Positions 32,369-41,923 of a DNA stretch of 64,000 nucleotides are shown one piece after another; the first letter of the stretch is position 1; each line of letters begins with the position of its first letter. Both the position numbers and the translations under genes were made by a program. The notes below the pieces were generated by a model that was not told where the DNA came from, ran no database searches, and was given only the letters and a program-made list of their open reading frames with translations. The stretch covers positions 62,001-126,000 of the forward strand of contig NZ_JACHZQ010000010.1 in the NCBI RefSeq assembly GCF_014193655.1, written 5' to 3'. Origin of the DNA: Rhizobium sp. BK313. GTDB taxonomy: Bacteria; Pseudomonadota; Alphaproteobacteria; Rhizobiales; Rhizobiaceae.

Positions 32369-33178
32369 TTAGAGCCCGGACCACAGCCCGCCATCAAGCC
32401 TCAGGTTTGCGCCAGTGATGTATCCGGCTCGTGGGCTGACGAGGAAGGCGATGGCATCGGCAATCTCCTCAAGCGTTCCGACTCGTCCCATGGGAACCTG
32501 GGCGAACATCGGCAGCACCTTCCGCTCGATTTCCGTCCACGGCGCATCGGCGGCAAGGCCCAGGCTCGTGGCGGCCTTGCGAAAGGCCTCATCGAGGCTG
32601 ATGCTATTGATCGTTCCGGGTGAGACGGTGTTTGCCGTGATGCCATCCATTGCGACAGCCTTGGCGAGGGAGGCCGTCATGGCGACCATTGCCGCTTTGG
32701 CTGCGGCATAATCAGGCCTTTTGGCAGGAGGCATCATTCCTGCAAGGCTGGAGATGTTGACGACCCGTCCCCATTTCGCGTCGCGCATCGGGGGCAGCAA
32801 CCGGGTGATGACCCTGACGGCCGCGAGCACGTTGCGATCGTACCCGGACGCCCATGTCTCGGACTGCGTCGTCACCCAGTCCTCCGTCTCGCCGGAACCG
32901 CCCGCGTTGTTGATCACGATGTCGACAGGCTTCACGAAGGCCTGCGCCTCATCGACCAAGCGCTGAACCGCGTCTTCATGCGTCAGGTCGCCAACGACCG
33001 GATAGGCACGGCCGCCCTCAGAGACGATGTCGTGGGCCACCTCCTCGGTCTTTTCCTTGTTGCGACCGTGAACGATGACGATGGCTCCCTCGCGCGCCAG
33101 GCCGCGAGCGACCCCTTCGCCGATTCCCTTGCTGCTGCCCGTAACCAGCGCAACCTTCCCGTCCAGTTTCAAATCCAT
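32369..33178 (-). CDS. SDR-family oxidoreductase
   Basis: 269 residues, classical short-chain dehydrogenase. The cofactor motif is TGSSKGIG at 13-20, NNAG is at 90-93, and the catalytic Ser at 143/144, Tyr157 and Lys161 lie in NISSLAG...PDYAAAK. GGxxS-type ending GANLRLDGGLWSGL is also usual. An Arg (HGRNKEK) after the second strand suggests NADP(H). It is divergent from an HxlR regulator with only 48 bp between, so it is probably the gene that regulator controls. Substrate unknown. Confidence 0.93.
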   Translation of the reverse strand: MDLKLDGKVALVTGSSKGIGEGVARGLAREGAIVIVHGRNKEKTEEVAHDIVSEGGRAYPVVGDLTHEDAVQRLVDEAQAFVKPVDIVINNAGGSGETEDWVTTQSETWASGYDRNVLAAVRVITRLLPPMRDAKWGRVVNISSLAGMMPPAKRPDYAAAKAAMVAMTASLAKAVAMDGITANTVSPGTINSISLDEAFRKAATSLGLAADAPWTEIERKVLPMFAQVPMGRVGTLEEIADAIAFLVSPRAGYITGANLRLDGGLWSGL

Positions 33179-33226
33179 TACGCGATTCCCATCTTAAATT
33201 CAGACTTCCATTGAAAGGCCAGGACG

Positions 33227-33610
33227 ATGGACGAGGCAATTACGCACTTAAAAGTGCCCATGGAACACGAGGATCGGACCGTCTGTCTCGGGCCGGATGG
33301 CTCCGTCGCGCATGTCAGCCGCGTCCTTCGCATGCTGAGCGGGCGGTGGAAGTTGCCGATCCTGTTCCGACTCTTCGCTGAGCCATCGATGCGCAACTCA
33401 CAACTGATCCGCGACATGCCGGGCATCTCGCAAAAAATGCTCACGCAGCATCTTAGGGAGCTTGAAAGCGATGAGCTCATTGAACGGAAGGATTTTGGAC
33501 AGCAGCCGCCGCGTGTCGAATACGCGCTGACGAGTGCGGGCCGAAGTCTCATGCCAGTGCTGTTAGCTCTAAGAGAGTTTTCACGCGACCATCGCCAAGA
33601 TGACCGCTAA
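33227..33610 (+). CDS. HxlR-family transcriptional regulator
   Basis: 127 residues with the HxlR/MarR-like winged helix: VLRMLSGRWKLPILFRLFAE, NSQLIRDMPGISQKMLTQHL, RELESDELIERKDFGQQPPR and VEYALTSAGRSLMPVL. Such proteins often sense aldehydes, quinones or redox state and regulate a neighbouring oxidoreductase. It faces the SDR gene across 48 bp, the typical pairing. No clear palindrome stands out in the gap. Confidence 0.93.
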   Translation: MDEAITHLKVPMEHEDRTVCLGPDGSVAHVSRVLRMLSGRWKLPILFRLFAEPSMRNSQLIRDMPGISQKMLTQHLRELESDELIERKDFGQQPPRVEYALTSAGRSLMPVLLALREFSRDHRQDDR

Positions 33611-33937
33611 TGGGGCACTAGAGCCGTGGCCGCTCGTCCGCTTCCGACCCATAGCGGACATTGACAGTCCAGCCATTAAAGGACAGCTTCGCGCCGCTAC
33701 AGCGGTCATCGAGCCACCGGTCGCTGTTGCTGCAAAGCGGACATGACGCAGTGATAAAACGGGTCGCAGTTGCGCCGACAGCGGACGCAGGCCACCGGGT
33801 TCTCACAATTTACAATTACTCTTGCCTTTGCGCACTTGCAATTTACGACATGTTCTCAATCTTCCACCGTATCGCCCAAGAAGATGCAACGCATCGCGTG
33901 ACCGCCGGCCCAATACACAGTGCCCTAGCAACTGAAA
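33611..33937. other. gene-free stretch
   Basis: No supported gene; several short frames of unusual composition only. Confidence 0.4.
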
Positions 33938-34084
33938 TTATCCTGTAATAGCTCCTTCGCTAGCCGGAATCGTCTCGAATTGCTGGAGGATTGCCCCGAT
34001 CTGCGTTTCCAGCTCAACTCCCTGACGCAATGATTTGAGAATGCCACGGGTTTCGGGTGATAGAATATTGCGATTTCTATTCAT
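33938..34084 (-). CDS. hypothetical small protein, 48 aa
   Basis: ATG at 34084 is preceded by AGGAAATAATCG, a good ribosome site. The product MNRNRNILSPETRGILKSLR continues QGVELETQIGAILQQFET and ends AITG. It is predicted mainly helical and soluble. I do not recognise it. No other frame competes here, which supports a real small gene. Confidence 0.5.
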   Translation of the reverse strand: MNRNRNILSPETRGILKSLRQGVELETQIGAILQQFETIPASEGAITG

Positions 34085-34331
34085 CGATTATTTCCTAGTT
34101 CCATCCGTCGAATAGCTCCCCTCATCAAGTAGGGACCGGCGAGGGTCGTTCATTCGCCGCAGAAAAAGACAGGATCGCCGCGCTATCGGAGTAGCACAAC
34201 CTTCCCTTGCCGCATCAATGATCTATAAGAACCCGTTCTCACCTCCGTGTCACAAGTCGGAAAGATTCATCACTTTGGGAATGGGAAGCCATCATTTGGC
34301 ACCATATTGAAGGAACGCGGTAGTTTCTATC

Positions 34332-35438
34332 ATGTTTGTTTTGTTCATTTTCTCTTTGTTCGCAAGCCCCTGGATAGGTCTCGTCCTGCATGAGATGGGC
34401 CACGTGCTGGCCGGCCGCAGTATAAAAATGCAGATAGCGGAAGTTCGTCTCGGCCAAGGGCCGACGATCTTTCGCGCCCGATGGTCTGGAACGGAAATTA
34501 TCGTCGGGCTCGTCCCGCTGGGCGGCAGAGTAACGGGCGTTCCAAAGTTGCGTTACGCCAAAGCGGCGCGGCTGTTCTTCATTGCCGGCGGACCGCTGGT
34601 GGATCTGGTCTGGTTCTCCACCTTAATCACTACCTTGCGATTTTCGAGTGATGTAGTTGCCGTCAGGGTGGCGCTCTTTCCCGCCCTCGCATTTCAGCTC
34701 CTTATGATCTACTCCAATCTGATGCCACATTACGCCAAGCTCTATGGCAACCGTACGGCGAATGACATGCTGGCCTTGTGGCAAACCATGTGGGCGAAGG
34801 TCGATTATCTTGCAATCCACCGGCAGCTTTATCTAAACGCATTGCGACCCTATGCAGGTATTGAAAAGCCTGTACTCGGCCGTCAGTCGGATCGGATTGC
34901 CTATCTCCTCCTCGAACTCAACAGCTTGGGCCAGAATCAGCCAGAACAGCAAATCGCGGCTCTAGAGCACGAGCTGTCCATCGCACCCTCGCGCAGTGAG
35001 CAACTCCTAATCATGGAGAGCATCGCCATGCATGTCCTCGCAAATGAAGGTCTGCGCGATAACGCATATCTCGACCGATCGACACAGAAGGCGCTCTTGC
35101 TCGCACCCGAGCTTGGCACGTTAAAGGGCACTCGCGGTGCTGTTCTGGCGCGCCTCGGTCACCATGAGGAGGCACTGGCGCTGCTCGCTGAAGCCGACGA
35201 CAGCAACGATGTATACCGTTGTTTCAACGCTGCGTTCCGAGCGCTTGCGCATTTCCATGCCGGCCGGAAAGATAAGGCGACGGTCGAGCTCGAGATTGCT
35301 ACCGCAATCGTGCAATCGCAGAACTGGACAAGCACAATCGGCGGCCGAATTGTAGATAGCGTTATCGCAGAAATCAGCCATATGTTGCTTGAGCCAAGGA
35401 AAAATGCGGACCGGCCAACAACAGTCACAAGCGCCTAA
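34332..35438 (+). CDS. M50-type membrane metallopeptidase with C-terminal helical extension
   Basis: 368 residues. The zinc motif is LHEMGH (His20, Glu21, His24) at the end of the first helix, and the later AGGPLVDLVWF at ~85-94 and NLMPHYAKLYGNRTANDML supply the other site-2-protease elements. About four hydrophobic segments fill residues 1-150. Residues ~180-360 are soluble, helical and look like degenerate TPR repeats (ALEHELSIAPSRSEQLLIME, LGHHEEALALLAEADDSNDV). The protease part probably cuts within a membrane; the extension may choose substrates. It has no obvious anti-sigma partner nearby. Confidence 0.82.
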   Translation: MFVLFIFSLFASPWIGLVLHEMGHVLAGRSIKMQIAEVRLGQGPTIFRARWSGTEIIVGLVPLGGRVTGVPKLRYAKAARLFFIAGGPLVDLVWFSTLITTLRFSSDVVAVRVALFPALAFQLLMIYSNLMPHYAKLYGNRTANDMLALWQTMWAKVDYLAIHRQLYLNALRPYAGIEKPVLGRQSDRIAYLLLELNSLGQNQPEQQIAALEHELSIAPSRSEQLLIMESIAMHVLANEGLRDNAYLDRSTQKALLLAPELGTLKGTRGAVLARLGHHEEALALLAEADDSNDVYRCFNAAFRALAHFHAGRKDKATVELEIATAIVQSQNWTSTIGGRIVDSVIAEISHMLLEPRKNADRPTTVTSA

Positions 35439-35631
35439 GCTCTTACCCAAACGCTCGTATTTGTTGCACTCACGCGTCAAATCACCTCAATTTCGCGCTC
35501 GGTGGATTCTAAGCGTCTGCTTCTAAGCCGCGGCAGTCGAAAGCCGACATTCCGCTCCCGGCCCCAAATCGGTCACCGCTCCGTGGGGAGCGCATGTCTG
35601 CTTTTGGCGCATCCCTGTCATGGCCGTGTCG

Positions 35632-36315
35632 TCACCTAGTGGTGTCAGCAGCCGAGGCGGTTAGAATGAGCTTGCGGACGGCATGGAGGTCGCTGACAAC
35701 GCCAGTGCATAGGGAATGGATTTCAGGTGTTGGGCTAAGAAGATCGGGGACCATGAAGGTCATCATCCCGGCGGCTGAGGCAGAACGAACCCCGTTGAAG
35801 GAATCTTCTAACGCCAGGCATAGGGTGGGATTTACACCAAGCCGCTTCGCAGCGCTCAGGAACGGGTCAGGCGCGGGTTTACTTGCGGCGTAATCTCCGT
35901 GCGCAATGACCGCATCGAAGCGGCCCGCTAGGCCATGAGCGGACAGATGGCTCCGTACCGTAGAGTGGGACGACGATGTCGCGATGCAGCGCGGTAATTC
36001 GAGCTGATCAAGGATATCGAGGAGTTCGACGACACCCGGCTTCAGCCGAAGTTGCGTGCTAGCCAGTACTTTGAACCGTTCCGTCACCTCTCTGCCATAC
36101 TGATCAACGGGGAAATCTGATCCCATTTGCTCCAAGAGCAGTATTCTACTCTGGGCCCACGGCACTCCTATGGTGCTTTGGATAAGCGTTGTCGGCAGAT
36201 TGTGCCCCCCAGTGCTGGAAGCCGCCAGAAACGCTTGTTGGTAGAGAGCTTCCGTATCGAAAATTAGCCCGTCCATGTCGAAGATCACGGCAGCCGGTAT
36301 ATGAGGCAGCTTCAT
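35632..36315 (-). CDS. HAD-IA hydrolase (beta-phosphoglucomutase-like)
   Basis: 227 residues. Motif I is VIFDMDGLIFDTEALY (Asp13, Asp15), motif II is CIATSSSHSTVRSHL, motif III Lys is in ASKPAPDPFLSAAKRLGV and motif IV is CLALEDSFNGVRSASAAGM. The cap after motif I and the DGLIFDTE string place it with beta-phosphoglucomutase-like phosphatases. It acts on a phosphorylated small molecule in the cytoplasm. It is monocistronic, with no helpful neighbours. Confidence 0.9.
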   Translation of the reverse strand: MKLPHIPAAVIFDMDGLIFDTEALYQQAFLAASSTGGHNLPTTLIQSTIGVPWAQSRILLLEQMGSDFPVDQYGREVTERFKVLASTQLRLKPGVVELLDILDQLELPRCIATSSSHSTVRSHLSAHGLAGRFDAVIAHGDYAASKPAPDPFLSAAKRLGVNPTLCLALEDSFNGVRSASAAGMMTFMVPDLLSPTPEIHSLCTGVVSDLHAVRKLILTASAADTTR

Positions 36316-36664
36316 TTTCCATCCATCCTGTTATTACTTAATCTCGCTCTCATGCACCGCAACCATGAAAGCCGGATGATCGCAATTGGCGCTCGTCTGC
36401 GCGCCCCATTAAAGCCGCTGTACCTCCTCTCAATGCCGAGGGTCGACCTCGACAGCAAAACCTCTGACATGGTCGGGTGTCGTCTCCTTGAGACCCGTAT
36501 AGAGCTGCACGCCGTCGGGATCCGAAGCATTTGCACCTTGGGAAGGCTGTCCGAGCCGTTTCCGACAAGACGTCATGCGGGTTTTCGCGTTCAGACGCGG
36601 GCGCGGCGTGCCCCTTTTCGATGATCGAAATTTTGCGCCTAGGTTGCATGGTTCTCGCACCGCG
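36316..36664. other. gene-free stretch
   Basis: No supported gene. A reverse frame contains ASDPDGVQLY, reminiscent of a glyoxalase-fold protein end, but nothing else matches. Confidence 0.4.
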
Positions 36665-38104
36665 CTATTCAAACCGCTGCACGAATTTGTCGCCAGCGGT
36701 GAATGGTCGCCAATCGACAGCACCCCGTCGGCAGAAGTCGCGCAATGCTCTGTTCATTTGCCGAGCGAGGTCGCGCGCATGGACATCGTCCCTCGCCAGA
36801 GGGATACGCTCCGCATCGACATTGCCGAATACAAACGGTTCGTCGAAACTATGGGCAGCGCCGAGACGTCCCCCCTCGAAGATCGGCGTCCAACTGAACT
36901 CGTAGGTATAAGCGACACCGCCGGCCGATGCATGCGTCTCTGCCGTACGCAACGCGGGTTCACGGTAAACAGCGCGCGAGAGAAAAACTTCTTCATAGTC
37001 CGTGAAACTTCTCCCGGGCAATTCTGCCTCGAGCGCGGCCAGTCGAGCCCATGGGTCATCGCCAGCGAAGCGCGAGATGGAGGTTATTAATTGATCGCGC
37101 GAAACAACGGGTGGCATCACACCGTTGACATACCAAAGGCGTGCTTCGTCCCGCGTCCAGCCAGCGACAATCTGGTGACCACTAAAACGCCCTTCCGACA
37201 AACCCTTAAGAGGGTGACGTTTGAGACTCTCGCCATCGAGCACAATGCCAAGCGTTCTGCCGCGAGGCGCGTTGCGTTCACCCAAATGCTGGGCGACGAT
37301 CTCCTCTTGAGCGGTGAGAACAGTGTCGAGCGGCAAGCTGTTTAGGCTGACACTATCGCCCTGGCTGATCCCGACTCTCATCAAAAAATGTTCCGAAATG
37401 GCGGACGCCACATCGGGCTCAATAATTCGGCTGGCTGGCCCGCTCATGAGCCAAACGCGGCGATAAAGATCGGAAACTTCGTCCATGCCAAAGAGCGCCG
37501 AGATCGTGAACGCCCCCGAGGACATTCCGACAAGAGTAACATTGTCCGGGTCACCACCAAAGGCGGCAACATTCCTGCGTACCCAATATAATGCAGCTAC
37601 GAAATCCAACATGCCACGGTTTGTGGCGGCATAGTTCTTCCCCATGACGTCCGCCAAGTGGAGAAAGCCGAGAGCACCAACACGCATATTCGGTCTGACG
37701 AGGACAACGTCGGATTGGTTTGCAAATCCAAGGTCATCGTGAAAGGTACCGTGCGCGGAGCCCGACTGGAAGCCTCCCCCGAAGGCATGCACGATGACCG
37801 GACGTTTTCCGCCGTCTGCGGCAGGCGTGTAAAGATTAAGGTTGAGACAGTCTTCACCCGTCGCAAAACCTTCTCCGCGCGGAGACCATGCCTGGGGTTC
37901 GCGTCGGATCTGTGCTGGTGCCAATCCAGGTCGCGTTGCGTCAACGAGGCCTTGGTTTTCGTATCGTCGTGGCGGGAGAAAGCGGAGCATACCCAACGGC
38001 GGTTCAGCATAACGAATACCGCGGAATGACATACCGGCGGCATTGCGCAGTCCGCGATAAATGGCGTTTCGACTTTGAACGTCGATGGTCGGCAGGGTTG
38101 TCAT
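36665..38104 (-). CDS. type-B carboxylesterase
   Basis: 479 residues. The ATG at 38104 overlaps the stop of the upstream ABC ATPase gene (ATGA); the longer frame is a shadow inside that gene. Type-B signatures: EDCLNLNLYTP (83-93), oxyanion loop HAFGGGFQSGSAHG, nucleophile elbow VGMSSGAF with Ser195, acidic residue in GWTRDEARLW, and the His in GAAHSFDEPFVFGN. HAFGGG replaces the usual HGGG. No signal peptide is visible, so it acts on imported esters or amides in the cytoplasm. It is the last gene of the eight-gene operon. Confidence 0.92.
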   Translation of the reverse strand: MTTLPTIDVQSRNAIYRGLRNAAGMSFRGIRYAEPPLGMLRFLPPRRYENQGLVDATRPGLAPAQIRREPQAWSPRGEGFATGEDCLNLNLYTPAADGGKRPVIVHAFGGGFQSGSAHGTFHDDLGFANQSDVVLVRPNMRVGALGFLHLADVMGKNYAATNRGMLDFVAALYWVRRNVAAFGGDPDNVTLVGMSSGAFTISALFGMDEVSDLYRRVWLMSGPASRIIEPDVASAISEHFLMRVGISQGDSVSLNSLPLDTVLTAQEEIVAQHLGERNAPRGRTLGIVLDGESLKRHPLKGLSEGRFSGHQIVAGWTRDEARLWYVNGVMPPVVSRDQLITSISRFAGDDPWARLAALEAELPGRSFTDYEEVFLSRAVYREPALRTAETHASAGGVAYTYEFSWTPIFEGGRLGAAHSFDEPFVFGNVDAERIPLARDDVHARDLARQMNRALRDFCRRGAVDWRPFTAGDKFVQRFE

Positions 38105-39054
38105 GAAGGTGCGTTCACATCCAGGAGATGACAAGCTGCGCTCTGTCCGTCGCCGAGATTGCGGGCGATAGGCTGCTCGATGGCGCAGCGCTCGAAAGCA
38201 TGCGGACACCGGCTGCGGAATGCGCAACCAGACGGTACTGCATGGGCACTGGGAATTTCCCCTGCCAACCGTGTTCGTTTTCCTTGCTGTCCACCAGGAG
38301 CCGACGCCAGCAAAGCTTGTGTGTAAGGATGGCGGGGAGCGTGATAAACGAGATCGCGCGGGCCCTGCTCGACAATTTCACCCAAATACATCACTGCGAT
38401 TTCATCGCACATGAACTGCACGACCCGTAAGTCGTGCGAGATGAATAGCATCGTGGTGCCGTGTCGATCCTGAATGTCGCGCATAAGATTGAGAACCTGC
38501 GCCTGCACCGAGACATCAAGGGCGCTGACAGGTTCGTCCGCAACAACGAGATCGGGGTTGGTGGCAAGCGCTCTGGCGATGGCAATGCGCTGGCGCTGCC
38601 CGCCGGAAAATTCGTGCGGGAAACGATTTAGTGACGCCGAGGGGAGCCCCACCTCGCTGAGAATCTGGCGCGCCTGGTGCAGTCGCGATGACGACGTGCC
38701 TATTCCGTGCACCAATTGTGGTTCAATGAGCGTTTCCAGCACAGTCATGCGCGGGTTGAGTGAACCGAATGGATCCTGGAAGATCATCTGCATGTGCCGG
38801 CGCTGACGTCGCAGATCGCCAGCGGACAGCTTTGCGAGGTCCCTGCCGGCAAATTCAATTGACCCCGCCGTTGGTTCGATAAGGCGCAGGACGAGACGCG
38901 CGGTTGTGGATTTGCCGCTGCCCGATTCACCGACGATCCCGAACGTCTTACCCCGCGCGACGGTAAAACTTACGTTGCGAACGGCTTTGACAGCCTTGAA
39001 CGACTTTGCGAGGCCGGTGACGGCCAGAATGGGCGCTCTGTGGTGTTCGGTCAT
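38101..39054 (-). CDS. peptide-type ABC transporter ATPase (OppF/DppF)
   Basis: 317 residues. Walker A is GIVGESGSGKST, the signature is EFSGGQRQRIAIARAL, Walker B is LVVADEPVSALD, followed by the switch His in LFISHDLRVV. The C-terminal Cys-containing oligopeptide-transporter extension (CAFRSRCPHAFERC) that holds an iron-sulfur cluster in related proteins is present. It powers uptake with its partner OppD-like subunit. Both ends overlap neighbours by ATGA. Confidence 0.95.
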   Translation of the reverse strand: MTEHHRAPILAVTGLAKSFKAVKAVRNVSFTVARGKTFGIVGESGSGKSTTARLVLRLIEPTAGSIEFAGRDLAKLSAGDLRRQRRHMQMIFQDPFGSLNPRMTVLETLIEPQLVHGIGTSSSRLHQARQILSEVGLPSASLNRFPHEFSGGQRQRIAIARALATNPDLVVADEPVSALDVSVQAQVLNLMRDIQDRHGTTMLFISHDLRVVQFMCDEIAVMYLGEIVEQGPRDLVYHAPRHPYTQALLASAPGGQQGKRTRLAGEIPSAHAVPSGCAFRSRCPHAFERCAIEQPIARNLGDGQSAACHLLDVNAPS

Positions 39055-40073
39055 GATGAAGTCTTTTTTGCTATTGGATGCCAGCAGCGTACCGTTGTGG
39101 CGCCAACGTCTGTAAGCGAGGGACGAAGTTCACATTGCTGATCCGCGCGCTGACAGCGTGGGGCGAAGCGGCACCCCGCGGGCCACGCTCCGATTGGCGG
39201 CACACTGCCCAGGATCGGTGTCAGCCGCGTTCGCGTCTCGTTGTGCGCCGGAATGGCATCGATCAGCCCACGAGCATAAGGATGAGCGGCGTCCCGCACG
39301 ACATCGGCGCTTCTTCCGCACTCAACGAGATCGCCCGCATACATCACGACCGTTTTGTCGCAAAAATCGCCGACGACTTCGAGATCGTGACTGATAAACA
39401 GCATTGCGAGATCCAGTTCCACGCGCATGTCCTCGAGAAGGTCAAGCACCTGTGCCTGAATGGTCACGTCCAGTGCGGTGGTAGGTTCATCGGCGATGAT
39501 CAGAGATGGGCCGCATGAGATTGCGAGCGCAATCATCACGCGCTGCCGCATTCCACCAGAAAGCTCATGAACATAGCCCTTAAGGATGTCATGTGCACGG
39601 GGGATCCCGACACGGTCAAGCAACTGGGCGGCCCGTTGGACTGCCTCTGCACGGTCCAGGCCCAGGTTGTGCCTGAGCGCATCGGTCATTTGGCGGCCGA
39701 TGGTCAAGGTTGGATGCAGCGCAGTCATGGGCTCCTGGAAGATGAAACCCATGTGGCGACCACAGAACTTTCGACGCTCGCGAGGACCAAGCCCGGAAAT
39801 CACCGTGCCATTCAGCTTAATGACCCCTGTGACGACCGCATCGTCAGGTGGCAAGCCCATGATAGCACTCGCAGTGATGGATTTTCCGCAGCCCGATTCA
39901 CCGACCAGCGCTACGGCCTCGCCTTGGGCGATCGAAAACGATACGTCGGTGACGATTGGCAGAAGCTGCCTGCCATTGCGAAGGGAAACACCGAGGCCTT
40001 CGATTTCAAGTACGGTCTTTCGCCGCGCTGAGATCTGGGAGGTTCGGCCATCGTTGGATGTGATCACGGTCAT
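39051..40073 (-). CDS. peptide-type ABC transporter ATPase (OppD/DppD)
   Basis: 340 residues. Walker A VALVGESGCGKS, signature LSGGMRQRVMIALAI, Walker B LIIADEPTTALDV, and the H-loop LFISHDLEVV. The C-terminal CRFAPRCQRADQQC cluster motif is present. It forms the second half of the ATPase pair. The start overlaps the permease gene (ATGA). Confidence 0.95.
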   Translation of the reverse strand: MTVITSNDGRTSQISARRKTVLEIEGLGVSLRNGRQLLPIVTDVSFSIAQGEAVALVGESGCGKSITASAIMGLPPDDAVVTGVIKLNGTVISGLGPRERRKFCGRHMGFIFQEPMTALHPTLTIGRQMTDALRHNLGLDRAEAVQRAAQLLDRVGIPRAHDILKGYVHELSGGMRQRVMIALAISCGPSLIIADEPTTALDVTIQAQVLDLLEDMRVELDLAMLFISHDLEVVGDFCDKTVVMYAGDLVECGRSADVVRDAAHPYARGLIDAIPAHNETRTRLTPILGSVPPIGAWPAGCRFAPRCQRADQQCELRPSLTDVGATTVRCWHPIAKKTSS

Positions 40074-41014
40074 TGATAGCGGATCCTGGGGTCCAGAATG
40101 GCGTAGATGATGTCAATAAGCAGATTTAAAATGGCGAGTACGAGAGAAATGGTGAGCACTCCACCTTCAACCAGCGGGTAGTCGCGTCGCCCGACCGCCT
40201 CCACAAGCATGCGCCCCAGTCCGGGCAGTGCAAAGATGATCTCGATTGCGACCGCACCACCGAGTAAGTATCCGGCAGCCAGTCCGACGACTGTAACCAT
40301 GGGAATAGCAGCGGTGCGCATGGCATAACGCCCGATGACGGTGCGCTCAGGCAAGCCTTGCGCGCGAGCGGTCGTTATATATGGTTCATTGAGAACATCG
40401 AGCATCGAAGAGCGCATCATGCGCGTCATGAGAGCGGACTGACGAATGCCGAGAGCCATCGCAGGCAGGAATATCGTGGCTCCGAAGGCGACCACGCCGG
40501 CGGAGGGCGGATTGTAACCAGCGACGGGAAACCATCGCAGGATGACCGCAAACAAAAAGATTAGCAGCAACGCGAACCAGAATTCCGGTAGCGAGATCCC
40601 CAGCACGGCAGCGATAACGACGGCGCGATCGATGGGCTTGTTGCGGTTCATCGCCGATACCAGCCCGAGTACGATGCCGATTGCGATCGCAATCGCCAAG
40701 GCGACCAGTGTCAGCAGGATGGTCACCACGGCATAGGAGGGAATGATCTCCAGCACAGGCCTGCGAAAGAAAATGGAGTTTCCGAGGTCGAGCGTAACGA
40801 TGCCCTTCAGCCACAACAAGAACTGAACGTAAATCGGCAGGTCCAAGCCGAGCTGAGAGCGCAGAGCCTGGATCTGGTCGGCCGTTGCCTGATCCCCGAG
40901 CAGCATACCAGCAGGGTCGCCCGGCGACAGACGAAGGAGCAGAAACACGAGGATCAGCGGAACGAAAATCGTCGGCAGTATGAGCAGAAATCGCTTTCCG
41001 AGATAATGCAACAC
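40070..41014 (-). CDS. peptide-type ABC transporter permease (DppB)
   Basis: 314 residues with six hydrophobic segments. The N-terminal LRLSPGDPAGMLLGDQA and the EAA-like loop ARAQGLPERTVIGRYAMRTA are typical of DppB/OppB. It forms the inner-membrane channel with the DppC-like partner. The stop and start of adjoining genes abut or overlap. Confidence 0.95.
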   Translation of the reverse strand: MLHYLGKRFLLILPTIFVPLILVFLLLRLSPGDPAGMLLGDQATADQIQALRSQLGLDLPIYVQFLLWLKGIVTLDLGNSIFFRRPVLEIIPSYAVVTILLTLVALAIAIAIGIVLGLVSAMNRNKPIDRAVVIAAVLGISLPEFWFALLLIFLFAVILRWFPVAGYNPPSAGVVAFGATIFLPAMALGIRQSALMTRMMRSSMLDVLNEPYITTARAQGLPERTVIGRYAMRTAAIPMVTVVGLAAGYLLGGAVAIEIIFALPGLGRMLVEAVGRRDYPLVEGGVLTISLVLAILNLLIDIIYAILDPRIRYQ

Positions 41015-41923
41015 CTATCGTCTCCTTGCCAGGCGCGGATCAAGAGCATCGCGTAACGTGTCGCCCAAAAGGTTAAGCGCTAAGATGGTCAACATCAGCG
41101 CCAGACCTGGAAAAATCACAATCCAAGGGGCTCGGCTGATGTAGTTGCGAGACTCGGTCAGAGCGCTCCCCCAACTCAAATCCTTGGGGCCAATGCCGAC
41201 GCCGATAAAGCTCAACGCGGCTTCCCCTAACACGGCGGCCGAGAACAGGAATGACGCTTGGACGAGAATCGGGGAACTTACCGCCGGAAGAACATATCGC
41301 GTGAAAAGTCTCAATGTCGGCACACCAACGGCACGGGCGGCCTCGATCATTTGTAGCTCTCGCACGACCAGCACTTGCCCGCGAACGACACGCAATGAGG
41401 GAGCGATCAGGACGATCGTCAGCGATGTGATGACCGTGGTGACGCTGGGCCCCAATATTCCAGCAGCCGCCGTGGCGAGGACGATCCCCGGAAAGGCCAT
41501 CAAGCCGTCGACGATGCGCATGAGCACAACGTCCACCCGTCGATAGAAGCCGGAAAGAGCGCCCAACGCTATGGCGATCGACATCGAAATCAACGTAACA
41601 ACGAATCCCACAAGAAGTGAGGTGCGCGCGCCATGCAAAACCATGTCGAAGACGTCGCGGCCGAGATTGTCGGTGCCAAACAGGTGGAGGCCGCCGGGTG
41701 GGCTGAATCGGACCGCCGGATTGACTTGCAACGGGTTGCCAGGCGCCAGGATGGGCGCAAAAACAGCACTCAGCGACAGGACCAACAGCACCACAATCGA
41801 GAAAACCGCGGTTGGTTTTGCTAGCAATCGCCGCGCCAGAGATGTGCTCTGACTGGCGACCACAGCCTCGGAGCCCCGCGGCAACACATCCGGATTTGTG
41901 GTTTTGGGTGTTGTCATGGTCAT
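41015..41923 (-). CDS. peptide-type ABC transporter permease (DppC)
   Basis: 302 residues with the OppC-type N-terminal helix, then HLFGTDNLGRDVFDMVLHGA, the EAA loop ARAVGVPTLRLFTRYVLPAV and the ending LLGDTLRDALDPR, all standard for DppC. It pairs with the DppB-like permease. The ATG at 41923 overlaps the stop of the receptor gene. Confidence 0.95.
   Translation of the reverse strand: MTMTTPKTTNPDVLPRGSEAVVASQSTSLARRLLAKPTAVFSIVVLLVLSLSAVFAPILAPGNPLQVNPAVRFSPPGGLHLFGTDNLGRDVFDMVLHGARTSLLVGFVVTLISMSIAIALGALSGFYRRVDVVLMRIVDGLMAFPGIVLATAAAGILGPSVTTVITSLTIVLIAPSLRVVRGQVLVVRELQMIEAARAVGVPTLRLFTRYVLPAVSSPILVQASFLFSAAVLGEAALSFIGVGIGPKDLSWGSALTESRNYISRAPWIVIFPGLALMLTILALNLLGDTLRDALDPRLARRR

Noticed and set aside
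36430..36723. Possible glyoxalase-like frame (ASDPDGVQLY)
   Set aside because: Only one short string matches; no second metal-binding half or start signal.
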